Assembly: GCA_963844845.1 (NCBI GenBank)
Contig: CAWJPW010000008.1
Coordinates: 558,001 to 622,000, forward strand
Length of the DNA stretch: 64,000 bases
Direction of reading: 5' to 3'
From: CAWJPW01 sp963844845
GTDB taxonomy: Bacteria > Acidobacteriota > Thermoanaerobaculia > Thermoanaerobaculales > Sulfomarinibacteraceae
This document shows, piece after piece, positions 44,641 through 52,461 of this stretch. Position 1 is the first letter of the stretch. The number at the start of each line of letters is the position of its first letter. A program made the translations under genes and the position numbers. The notes beneath the pieces were generated by a model. That model searched no databases and had not been told where the DNA came from. It saw nothing but the letters and a program-made list of their open reading frames with translations.

Positions 44641-44664
44641 TCATCACCGGGCGGGCGGGGGGCT

Positions 44665-45735
44665 CTACCGCCGCTCCTCCAGCCACGCCTCCAGCTCCTC
44701 GGGCTGGAGGAAGTTGAGGATGGCGCGGGGATTGACGCCGGCGCGGGCCGCGATGGCGCAGGCGTAGGCATCGAACTCCAGGTGCCCCACGGCGTGGGCG
44801 TCGGAGGCGAGGATCAGCTCGCAGCCGTGGTCGGCGGCGAGGCGGGCGAGCTCCCAGTCGAGGTCCTGGCGGCGCGGGAACCCGTTGATCTCCACCGCGA
44901 CGCCGTGCTCGACACAGGCTGAGAAGACCACCTCCCAGCGCGCCCGCACGCCGGGACGGTGCTGGAAGAGGCGTCCCCGGGGGTGGGCGAGGACGTGCAC
45001 CCCGGCGGTGGCCACGGCGCGAAGGTAGCGCTCGGTCTGGTCGCGGTCCACCTGCAGGTCGGTGTGCACCGCCGCCACCACGCAGTCCAGCTCGGCGCGC
45101 TCGCCGGCGGGCACGTCGACGGTGCCGTCCGCGGCGATCTCCACCTCGAGGCCTTGGAGGAGGCGCAGCTCCTCGCCGTGGCGACCGTTCCAGCGGTCCA
45201 CCGCACGCCGTTGGATCCGGACACCCTCGAGGTCGAGGCCGGAGGCCACCTCGAGCCCGCGCGAGTGGTCGGTGACCACCGCCCAGTAGGCGCCGCGCCG
45301 GGCGCAGGCCCGGGCCATGCTCTCCAGGGTCGAGCGACCGTCGGACGCGGTGGTGTGCCAATGGAAGGCGCCGCGCAGGCGCTGTGGCTGCAGCGCGGCG
45401 GGGGCCCCGGCAAGCACCTCCGGCACCTCGGCCCGGGCCAGATAGCGCTCGCGGGCGGGCTGGCGGCGCGGCTGCATGCCCGCGCCGAGGCGTTGCACCG
45501 CCGCCTCGAGTGCGCCCTCGCCGGGGCAGGCGAGGAGCTGAGAGACGAGCGGCCGAAACCACTCTGGCGCCTCCTGCAGCACCACCTGGCGGGCCGGGCC
45601 GGCTGCGTCCATGGCGGCGTAACCCACCCGCAGCATGGCCAGGCGTCGATCTCCCGGCGGCTCGCTTTCGGCGAGGGCGAAGAGCGCCTCAGCGAGGGCC
45701 GCGTTGCCCGGCGACCGGCGTCTGCTCGTACTCAA
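44665..45735 (-). CDS. PHP-domain phosphoesterase (PolX-type, without polymerase domain)
   Basis: A protein of about 356 residues. The C-terminal 250 residues form a PHP domain most like the one at the end of bacterial DNA polymerase X: FHWHTTASDGRSTLESMA, VTDHSRGLEVASGL, GLEVEI, AAVHTD, LAHPRG and SDAHA. All metal-binding residues are present. The first 110 or so residues are helical and do not include the polymerase core. A TTG at 45735 with GGGCGG upstream is the likeliest start, since the frame above it is shadow sequence of the previous gene (10-bp gap). It is probably a phosphatase or nuclease. R3 lies downstream on the same strand. Confidence 0.82.
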   Translation of the reverse strand: MSTSRRRSPGNAALAEALFALAESEPPGDRRLAMLRVGYAAMDAAGPARQVVLQEAPEWFRPLVSQLLACPGEGALEAAVQRLGAGMQPRRQPARERYLARAEVPEVLAGAPAALQPQRLRGAFHWHTTASDGRSTLESMARACARRGAYWAVVTDHSRGLEVASGLDLEGVRIQRRAVDRWNGRHGEELRLLQGLEVEIAADGTVDVPAGERAELDCVVAAVHTDLQVDRDQTERYLRAVATAGVHVLAHPRGRLFQHRPGVRARWEVVFSACVEHGVAVEINGFPRRQDLDWELARLAADHGCELILASDAHAVGHLEFDAYACAIAARAGVNPRAILNFLQPEELEAWLEERR

Positions 45736-45745
45736 CCGCCGCCCT

Positions 45746-46294
45746 TCAGGGCGCCGGGTTCGGCGCCGGCGGCCGGCCGCCCGTGGCCAGGGAGAACTCC
45801 CAGGCACAGCAGCACCCCTCGGGGGAGGTGGGCGGGCAGTAGAGGCAGCGGGTGGCGATGAGCGGATCCACGGTGTGGGCGAAGGTGGTGAACTCGACGG
45901 TGCCCACCGGGGTGCAGGGGAAATCGGGCAGGCCCTTGCGACGCCGTGCCGCCTGGACCCGGCAGGTGTCCATGTACAGGCGCAGGTTGCCGTCCTGGGT
46001 CCACTCGAGGCGCTGCTGGTTGAGGACAGCGTACATACGGCGGGAGAGCGCCCGCTCGAGGCCGTCGAGGCCGCCTTCCGCGGGGATCGCAAAGGTCTCC
46101 ATGATACGGTGGGCCTCCACCGCCGCAAAACGGGACCAGGCGGCGGCGTCCAGCTCGATGGCGGTCTCGATCCCGTGGCGCTCCTCGGCCGCGAGGAACC
46201 AGCAGCCGTCGTGGGCGAGCCAGCACTTGGCGAACATCTCCACCGCCTTGAGCAGCTCGTCGCGGGTCATCTCACTGTACGGGTTCGGGTTCAT
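45746..46294 (-). CDS. DUF6125-like Cys-rich protein
   Basis: A 182-residue soluble protein. MTRDELLKAVEMFAKCWLAH and DGCWFLAAEERHGIETAIEL resemble the DUF6125 family (start ELLxxLxKNWLAHDGLWF), which is of unknown function and occurs mostly in anaerobes. A C-terminal cluster of cysteines (CRVQAARRR, then CTP, then CLYCPP and GCCCAWEF) could bind a metal or Fe-S cluster. It starts by 4-bp overlap (ATGA) with the GATase-like gene. I infer the family by memory of the pattern only. Confidence 0.7.
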   Translation of the reverse strand: MNPNPYSEMTRDELLKAVEMFAKCWLAHDGCWFLAAEERHGIETAIELDAAAWSRFAAVEAHRIMETFAIPAEGGLDGLERALSRRMYAVLNQQRLEWTQDGNLRLYMDTCRVQAARRRKGLPDFPCTPVGTVEFTTFAHTVDPLIATRCLYCPPTSPEGCCCAWEFSLATGGRPPAPNPAP

Positions 46295-47130
46295 GGCGTC
46301 CTCCCGGTACTGGCAGCCTCCCAGTGTCGCCGTCCCTGCAGTTCCTGTAAAGGCCGCACCGAGGCCTCCCGAGCGCAGCGCCCGAAGCCGCCACCCATCG
46401 CCCAGCGCACCAGCACCGCCAGCAGCTCACTCCTCGAGCTCATCTCGGCGTGCACGCCCATGAGCAGGACGCGACCGTGGCCGAAGGCGGTGGTGGTGAT
46501 CACCGGACTGCCGTCGGCGGCGAAGCGGGCGACCACCGAGGCGTAAGGACGCACCACGGTGGGCCGGTCGACGAAGCGGCCGCCCCCGTAGAGCAGCACC
46601 GGGCCGTCGACCACCGCCGACTCGCAGTTGAGGGGATGTCGTCCGTCGGCAGCCAGGGTCTCGAGGTGCGGATGCTCCCACGAGTCAAATGCCGGTCCCT
46701 CGGCGCGGCCCGAGTAGAGGGCCAGCGGATAGGGGATGTCGACCCCATCCCACCGCACGGTAGCGGCGGCGAGGTAGGCACCGGCGCACGTACCGATGTA
46801 GGCACCGCCGCTGGCGACGAACTCTCTGAGGCGACCCAGCGCCAGTGGACTCAGGCGCAGGAGGTAGTCGGGGGCCCAGCCGCCGGGCACCCACACCGCC
46901 GAGTACGCGGCCGCCAGACCCTCGCCCGCCAGTGCGTCCGCGTCCACCTCGTGCCACGCGATGCCGCGCGCGTCGAGGTACGCCTCGATGGCGGCAAGGC
47001 CCTCCGGCCAGACTCCGACGTCGGCGTAGACGGCCAGCGGGAGGCCCCTCGGAGCCTCCTCCGTCGCCGACCCACCCGCGGCCACCAGCAGGCCGAGGAG
47101 CGCCCAGGCCAGGGTGACGCGAGCCCTCAC
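46291..47130 (-). CDS. Secreted class I glutamine-amidotransferase-like protein (BPL_N type)
   Basis: A 279-residue protein with a signal peptide (residues 1-22), so it acts outside the cytoplasm. The body resembles the N-terminal domain of biotin-protein ligase (BPL_N), a GATase-like fold: VWVPGGWAPDYLLRLS, then GGAYIGTCAGAYLAAA with a nucleophile-elbow Cys, then GPVLLYGGGRF and GHGRVLLMGVHAEMS. Members of this group are found in many envelope proteins with unknown substrates. It is first of a three-gene minus-strand set with the Cys-rich and PHP genes. Confidence 0.78.
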   Translation of the reverse strand: MRARVTLAWALLGLLVAAGGSATEEAPRGLPLAVYADVGVWPEGLAAIEAYLDARGIAWHEVDADALAGEGLAAAYSAVWVPGGWAPDYLLRLSPLALGRLREFVASGGAYIGTCAGAYLAAATVRWDGVDIPYPLALYSGRAEGPAFDSWEHPHLETLAADGRHPLNCESAVVDGPVLLYGGGRFVDRPTVVRPYASVVARFAADGSPVITTTAFGHGRVLLMGVHAEMSSRSELLAVLVRWAMGGGFGRCAREASVRPLQELQGRRHWEAASTGRTP

Positions 47131-47295
47131 CCATCCATCCTACGCGGAACCCGCGGGGCCATACCCACCGTAGCCGCGCGACGAGCCGCGTCGTCCCATC
47201 GACCGGCCTCCACCCCCGTCCGGATCCATCCGGTGGCGATCGTGGACGCGAGGGCGCAGGGCTGCGTGTCATCCTCGAAAGGAGTGCGCCTCGCA

Positions 47296-47317
47296 GTCGG
47301 GGCGCCCCCTCCCCGAC
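47296..47317 (-). terminator. Stem-loop after glnA
   Basis: GTCGGGG (47296-47302) pairs perfectly with CCCCGAC (47311-47317) in the 220-bp gap downstream of glnA. No T run follows, so it is at best a weak terminator or an mRNA-stabilising hairpin. Confidence 0.4.
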
Positions 47318-47350
47318 ATCCGGATCCGGGAGCCTGCGGGCGGCCTCAGT

Positions 47351-48682
47351 TCAATACCGGTCGAGGTATCTCTCCTGCTCCCAGGGGTGGATGACCTGGA
47401 TGTAGTCGGCCCACTCGCGGCGCTTGTTGAACAGGAAGTGCTCGAAGATGTGCTCGCCCAGGGCGGCCTTGAGGACACCGTCCTTCTCGAGGTGGTTGAG
47501 GGCCTCCTCGAGGTTGGCGGGAAGCTGGGAGATCTTCAGGCGGCGCTTCTCGCGCTGGCTCATGGTGAAGATGTTGCGGTTCACCGGTTCGCCGCAGCTC
47601 AGGCCCCGCTCGATGCCGTCGAGCCCGGCGGCGAGCATCACGGTGAGCGCCAGGTAGGGGTTGCACGAGGGATCGGGGACGCGGACCTCGCAACGGGTCC
47701 CGACGCCGCGCCGCGCCGGCACCCGGATGAGCGGCGAGCGGTTCTTCTCCGACCAGGCGACGTTGATGGGCGCCTCGTAGCCGGGCACCAGCCGCTTGAA
47801 CGAGTTGACCAGGGGGTTGGTCACGGCCACGAACGCGCAGGCATGCTCCAGCAGCCCGCCGATGTAGGCGCAGGCTGTCTCAGAAAGCCCCCAGTTCCCC
47901 TTGGGGTCGTTGAATGCGTTCTTCCCCTTGCTGGTGAACAGCGACTGGTGGGTGTGCATACCCGAGCCGTTGATCCCGGCCAGCGGCTTGGGCATGAAGG
48001 TGGCGTGGAGGCCGTGCATGAGCGCCACCTTCTTGACCACGAAGCGGAAGGTGACGATGTTGTCGGCGGTGGTCACCGCGTCGGCGTACTTGAAGTCGAT
48101 CTCATGCTGGCCGGGGGCCACCTCGTGGTGGGCCGCCTCCACCTCGAAGCCCATGGCCTCGAGCACCAGGGTGATGTCGCGACGTGCTTCCTCGCCGCGG
48201 TCTACCGGCGAGAGGTCGAAGTAGCCGCCGGTGTCGTGGGTGGCGGCCACCGGCTCGCCGTTGCCGTTGCGCTGGAAGAGGAAGAACTCGGCCTCGGGCC
48301 CGGCCATCATCCTGAAGCCCATCGCCGCCGCCCGCTCCACCACCCGCTTGAGGGCGGTACGCGGGCAGCCGGCGAACGGCGATCCGTCGGGGTTGGCGAT
48401 GTCGCACACCAGGCGGCCGACCTTGCCGTGCTCGGCCTCCCAGGGAAACACCGCGAAGGTGTCGAGGTCGGCGTGCAGGAGCATGTCCGACTCCTCGATG
48501 CGGGTGAACCCTTCGATGGAGGAGCCGTCGAACATGATCTCGCCCGAGAGAGCCTTCTCGAACTGGCTCTGGGGCACCTCGACGTTCTTAATGATGCCGT
48601 CGATATCGGTGAACTGGAGGCGGAGGAAGTGGACGTTCTCCTCCGTGCAGCGGGCCAGGATGTCCTTCACGCGGTGTGGCAC
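47351..48682 (-). CDS. glnA: Glutamine synthetase, type I-alpha
   Basis: A 443-residue GS that condenses ammonia and glutamate. Its short length and the absence of a Tyr adenylylation motif near the end (NIFTMS instead of NLYxLP) mark it as GSI-alpha, controlled by feedback or a repressor rather than adenylylation. IMFDGSSIEGF, GPEAEFFLF, VAPGQHEID and NGSGMHTHQSL are active-site segments. I put the start at the GTG at 48682, since AGGAGG lies 7 bases upstream. The frame continues 10 codons further, but that stretch is the ribosome binding site itself. Confidence 0.96.
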   Translation of the reverse strand: MPHRVKDILARCTEENVHFLRLQFTDIDGIIKNVEVPQSQFEKALSGEIMFDGSSIEGFTRIEESDMLLHADLDTFAVFPWEAEHGKVGRLVCDIANPDGSPFAGCPRTALKRVVERAAAMGFRMMAGPEAEFFLFQRNGNGEPVAATHDTGGYFDLSPVDRGEEARRDITLVLEAMGFEVEAAHHEVAPGQHEIDFKYADAVTTADNIVTFRFVVKKVALMHGLHATFMPKPLAGINGSGMHTHQSLFTSKGKNAFNDPKGNWGLSETACAYIGGLLEHACAFVAVTNPLVNSFKRLVPGYEAPINVAWSEKNRSPLIRVPARRGVGTRCEVRVPDPSCNPYLALTVMLAAGLDGIERGLSCGEPVNRNIFTMSQREKRRLKISQLPANLEEALNHLEKDGVLKAALGEHIFEHFLFNKRREWADYIQVIHPWEQERYLDRY

Positions 48683-48758
48683 GATGTAACCTCCTAACGT
48701 TCCAGTTTGCACGATTCTCCTCTTGTTCTGTGCGTTGTCAAGATCAGATCATGCAAGT

Positions 48759-48778
48759 TGACACGAATTTTTGTGTCA
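48759..48778. promoter_or_regulatory. Palindrome between glnA and the HD gene
   Basis: TGACAC and GTGTCA flank an 8-base AT-rich centre, midway in the divergent gap. It could be a repressor site for glnA or the HD gene. TATACT (48813-48818) is a possible -10 for the HD gene, with no good -35. Confidence 0.4.
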
Positions 48779-48834
48779 CCGTGCATCCTACGGCGGCATC
48801 TGCAGCAAGCGCTATACTTGCCGTGGAGGTCATG

Positions 48835-49407
48835 ATGAGCGATCGTCCCACCCGCGCTGAGGCCCGCGAGCTGCTCGGCGAGTTCACCGATAACGAGAGC
48901 CTGGTCAAGCACGCCCTGGCGGTGGAGGCGGCCATGCGCGCCTACGCCCGCCGCTTCGATGAGGACGAGGAGGCGTGGGCGATCGTCGGCCTGGTGCACG
49001 ACTTCGACTACCAGCAGAACCCGACGGTGGAGACCCATGTCCACGTGGGCACCCGAATTCTGAGCGAGCGGGGATGGCCGGAGGCGTGGGTTCGCGCCAT
49101 CGCCGGGCACGCCGACTACATGGGAGTACCGCGCGACACACGCATGGGCCAGGCGCTATTCGCGGTCGACGAGCTCACCGGCTTCCTCACCGCCGCCGCG
49201 CTGGTCCGCCCGGACAAGGACATCGCCGGCGTCAAGGTGTCCTCGGTGAAGAAGAAGCTCAAGGACAAGGCGTTCGCCCGCTCGGTGAACCGCGACGACA
49301 TCCGGCGTGGCGCCGAGGAGCTGGGCGTCGACCTCGACGAGCACATCGCCTTCGTCCGCGACGCGATGGCGGGAATCGCCGGGGAGCTCGGGCTTCCGCC
49401 GGCGTAG
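48835..49407 (+). CDS. HD-domain phosphohydrolase
   Basis: A 190-residue HD-superfamily protein. The metal motif is His in LVKHALAVEAAMRAYAR, HD in IVGLVHDFDYQQNP and His in AIAGHAD. The family (often annotated HDIG or metal-dependent phosphohydrolase) probably removes phosphate from a nucleotide or small molecule; no substrate can be named. Two ATGs are in tandem (48832, 48835). The second is better spaced from GGAGG (48825-48829). It is divergent from glnA, and R2 follows after its stop on the other strand. Confidence 0.85.
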   Translation: MSDRPTRAEARELLGEFTDNESLVKHALAVEAAMRAYARRFDEDEEAWAIVGLVHDFDYQQNPTVETHVHVGTRILSERGWPEAWVRAIAGHADYMGVPRDTRMGQALFAVDELTGFLTAAALVRPDKDIAGVKVSSVKKKLKDKAFARSVNRDDIRRGAEELGVDLDEHIAFVRDAMAGIAGELGLPPA

Positions 49408-49431
49408 CATCGGCCGACCGAGGCCGGGTGC

Positions 49432-49870
49432 CGGACGACGACTTCCTCCGCCCCCCCGGAGGCCGTCCCGGCTCCTGCCCCGGCTCACGGTCTCGGCCCC
49501 AGTCCCGGTCCCGGCCTACGGTCCCGGCCACCGGTCCTGGCCCCCGCCCCGATCGCGATGCTCCCGACACCGGCTCCCGGGCGGCTCCGCCGCCCGTCGG
49601 CGCGGACCCGGGGGCGGCAGCGGCACGAGCTGGCGGACGGCAACGAGGCCGCCCCCGCGCCCCAGCGCCGAGGCCCCTCCCTGGTTTTTCGGGGCCACTT
49701 CACCGCGCGTCAAGGGCCGTGGGAGCCCCCCTTGACGTTTCCCGCCAACGCCCCGCAACGGAGACTGCGCTCCAGGGAAGACGTCAAGAACGGCACGCCC
49801 GCCGGGGGACACCTGCTGCGGGGCGGTCGCGGCCCCGGTCGCGGCCCCGGCCGCGGTCCCAGCCCCTGAC
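49432..49870 (-). repeat. Structured intergenic repeat, copy R2
   Basis: The 485-bp convergent gap between the HD gene and serS holds no credible gene. On the minus strand it carries R2 (core about 49556-49819). Stem 1 pairs 49731-49743 with 49775-49788 (13 bp and the same bulged C as R1, but an unrelated sequence: CTTGACGT in place of CCATGGCAT). Stem 2 pairs 49609-49618 with 49648-49657. Stem 3 pairs 49578-49585 with 49589-49596 around a 3-base loop. The loop strand inside stem 2 is nearly identical to R1. Both sides have degenerate GGGACC/GGCCGG repeats (49445-49555 and 49820-49860). Confidence 0.85.
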
Positions 49871-49892
49871 CCGGCTCCGGATGCGGCCACGG

Positions 49893-51176
49893 TCAGGCCG
49901 GCTCGATGAGCTCCTGGCCGTGCAGGTACGGCCGTAGGACCTCGGGAATCACCACCGTGCCATCTGACTGCTGGTAGTTCTCCAGCACCGCCACCAGGGT
50001 GCGGCCGATGGCGAGCCCCGAGCCGTTTAAGGTGTGCACCAGCCGCGGCTTGCCGCCGTCCGCCGGGCGATAGCGCAGGCGGGCGCGGCGGGCCTGGAAG
50101 TCGGTGAAGCACGAGCACGAGGAGATCTCGCGGTAGCGCTCCTGCCCCGGCAGCCACACCTCGAGGTCGTAGGTCTTGGCCGCCGAGAATCCGACGTCAC
50201 CGGAGCACAGGGAAACCACCCGGTAGGGCAGCTCCAGCGCCTCCAGCACCGCCTCGGCATGACCGGTGAGCTCCTCGAGCTGATCCCACGAGGCCTCGGG
50301 CCGCGCCAGCTGCACCAGCTCCACCTTGTGGAACTGGTGCTGGCGAATGAGCCCGCGCACGTCCTTGCCGTACGACCCCGCCTCGGCACGAAAGCATGGC
50401 GTGAAGGCGCAGGTCCTGAGCGGCAGCTGCGCCTCGTCGAGGATCTCGTCCCGATGCAGGTTGGTCACCGGGACCTCGGCGGTGGGCACGAGGTAGAGGT
50501 CGGCCCCCTCCACCCTGAAGAGGTCGTCGGCGAACTTCGGCAGCTGCCCGGTGCCCAGGAGGCTCTCGGAGTTGACGAGATACGGCGGCAGCACCTCGGT
50601 GTAGCCGTGGTGGCGGGTGTGCAGGTCGAGCATGAAGGCGATCAACGCCCGCTCGAGGGCGGCCCCCATGCCGCGCAGCACCGCGAAGCGGGCGCCCGCC
50701 ACCTTGGCCGCGCGCTCGAAGTCGAGGATCCCCAGCTCCGGCCCCAGGTCCCAGTGCGCCTTGGGCGCGAAGTCGAAGGCACGAGGCTCGCCCCAGCTCC
50801 GCTCAACCCGGTTGGCGCTCTCGTCGGGGCCCTCGGGCACACTCTCGTGGAGGAGGTTGGGAATGGTGAGCTCGAGTCGGCCGAGCTCAGTCTCGAGCGT
50901 CCGCGTCTGCTCCTCCAGACCTTTGATCTCCTCGCCCAGCGCACCCATCGCCGCCTTGCGCGCCGCGGCCTCCTCGCGCCGCCCGGCACGATGGAGCTCG
51001 CCGATCTCCTTGGAACCGGAGTTGCGGCGCGCCTTGAGCTCCTCCACCCGGACCACCAGCTCACGCCAGGCGGAGTCCACCTCCAGGAGGCGATCCAGGG
51101 GAGCCTCGGTGCGGCGCGCCGCCAGGGTGGCGCGGATCCGGTCGGGATGGCTGCGGTACAGCTCGCGGGGCAGCAT
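49893..51176 (-). CDS. serS: Serine-tRNA ligase
   Basis: A 427-residue class II tRNA synthetase that charges tRNA-Ser and tRNA-Sec. The N-terminal coiled-coil arm (LKARRNSGSKEIGELHRAGR and on to about 100) precedes the catalytic core with motif 2 (FRAEAGSYGKDVRGLIRQHQ) and motif 3 (NGSGLAIGRTLVAVLENYQ). It is the last gene of the ubiX-to-serS run, 37 bp after panD. R2 begins about 74 nt after its stop, on the same strand. Confidence 0.97.
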   Translation of the reverse strand: MLPRELYRSHPDRIRATLAARRTEAPLDRLLEVDSAWRELVVRVEELKARRNSGSKEIGELHRAGRREEAAARKAAMGALGEEIKGLEEQTRTLETELGRLELTIPNLLHESVPEGPDESANRVERSWGEPRAFDFAPKAHWDLGPELGILDFERAAKVAGARFAVLRGMGAALERALIAFMLDLHTRHHGYTEVLPPYLVNSESLLGTGQLPKFADDLFRVEGADLYLVPTAEVPVTNLHRDEILDEAQLPLRTCAFTPCFRAEAGSYGKDVRGLIRQHQFHKVELVQLARPEASWDQLEELTGHAEAVLEALELPYRVVSLCSGDVGFSAAKTYDLEVWLPGQERYREISSCSCFTDFQARRARLRYRPADGGKPRLVHTLNGSGLAIGRTLVAVLENYQQSDGTVVIPEVLRPYLHGQELIEPA

Positions 51177-51213
51177 GGCACCTCCTCGGGGGAAAACCGG
51201 CCGTGGCCGGCGC

Positions 51214-51600
51214 TCACTCCAGGCTGTCGCCCGGGCCCATCTCGCGGACCTCGGCGACCCGGTTCTGCTCGTTCACCAGCACCACCCGGGCACGGTGACC
51301 CGCCACCTCGGTCCGGTCCAGCTGACAGAAGGCGGCGAGGATCACCAGGTCGCCGGGGGCGACGAGGTGGGCGGCTGCACCGTTGATCTGCAGCTCGCCG
51401 GACCCGCGCACCCCACGCAGGGCGTAGGTGCTGAGCCGGTTGCCGTTGGTGATGTCGTAGATCTCCACCTGCTCGAGATGGTCGATGTCGGCGGCGTCCA
51501 GGAGATCGGCGTCGACGGTCACCGAGCCCACGTAGTCGAGGTCGGCCCGGGTCACCGTGGCGCGGTGGATCTTGGCACGCAGGAAGGTACGTAGGAGCAT
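51214..51600 (-). CDS. panD: Aspartate 1-decarboxylase
   Basis: A 128-residue pyruvoyl enzyme that makes beta-alanine for pantothenate. Self-cleavage between Gly25 and Ser26 (YVGSVTVD) would give the pyruvoyl group. RAKIHRATVT and NGNRLSTYAL are typical. It lies 3 bp after panC, completing panB-panC-panD. Confidence 0.96.
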   Translation of the reverse strand: MLLRTFLRAKIHRATVTRADLDYVGSVTVDADLLDAADIDHLEQVEIYDITNGNRLSTYALRGVRGSGELQINGAAAHLVAPGDLVILAAFCQLDRTEVAGHRARVVLVNEQNRVAEVREMGPGDSLE

Positions 51601-51603
51601 GCG

Positions 51604-52461
51604 TCACTCTCCGGCGGTTGGGATCACCGGCAGATTGTCGATCAGACGGGTGCTACCGAAACGGACGGCGAGGGCGAGGAGCACCGGCCGGTCCACGACC
51701 ACCGGGCGGGCGAGGTCGTCCAGGCCGACGCAGGCCGCGTACTCGAGGCGGGCGAGCGGCTCCGCCGTCACCGTCTCGGCGAGGATCGACTCCACCCGAG
51801 CAGGGTCGGTCTCGCCGTCGAGGACGGCATCACGGGCAAGCTCGAGGGCGTGGAACAGCACCGACGCCGCCGACCGCTGGGCGGAGTCGAGGTAGGCGTT
51901 GCGGGAGCTCAGGGCGAGGCCGTCGGCCTCGCGCACGGTGGGGGCGACCACCACCCTCACCGGGAAACTCAGATCCTCCGCCAGGCGGCGGATGAGGAGG
52001 GCCTGCTGAGCGTCCTTCTGGCCGAACACCGCCACGTCCGGGGCGATGATGTTGAAGAGCTTGGAGACCACCAGGCCGACTCCGGCGAAGTGGTCGGGGC
52101 GGGTCCGCCCACAAAGGACCCCGTCGAGACCGGGAAAGGACAGCCGTACTGCCGCGGCGCGCGGGTACATCTCCTCCACCGCTGGGGCGAACACCACGTC
52201 CACGCCCTCGCCCTCCAAGAGCCGGAGATCCGCTTCGAGGTCGCGGGGGTAGCTCGTGAAGTCCTCACCGGGGCCGAACTGGGTCGGGTTGACGAAGATC
52301 GACACCCACACGCTGTCGCCGAGCCCGGCGGCGCACCGCACCAGGGAGAGGTGGCCCTCGTGCAGGGCTCCCATGGTGGGCACCAGCGTCACCCGCCGGC
52401 CCGACCTTCGCTCGGCGTCGCGGCACGAGCGCGCCGCCTGGACGGTCGTGATCGTCTCCAT
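51604..52461 (-). CDS. panC: Pantothenate synthetase
   Basis: A 285-residue ligase that joins pantoate and beta-alanine with ATP. The HIGH-like motif is in VPTMGALHEGHLSL, and the KMSKS-like region is LALSSRNAYLD. FVNPTQFGPGEDF and VFGQKDAQQALLIRRL are conserved. The start ATG is directly adjacent to the panB stop. It is normal in length. Confidence 0.97.
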   Translation of the reverse strand: METITTVQAARSCRDAERRSGRRVTLVPTMGALHEGHLSLVRCAAGLGDSVWVSIFVNPTQFGPGEDFTSYPRDLEADLRLLEGEGVDVVFAPAVEEMYPRAAAVRLSFPGLDGVLCGRTRPDHFAGVGLVVSKLFNIIAPDVAVFGQKDAQQALLIRRLAEDLSFPVRVVVAPTVREADGLALSSRNAYLDSAQRSAASVLFHALELARDAVLDGETDPARVESILAETVTAEPLARLEYAACVGLDDLARPVVVDRPVLLALAVRFGSTRLIDNLPVIPTAGE

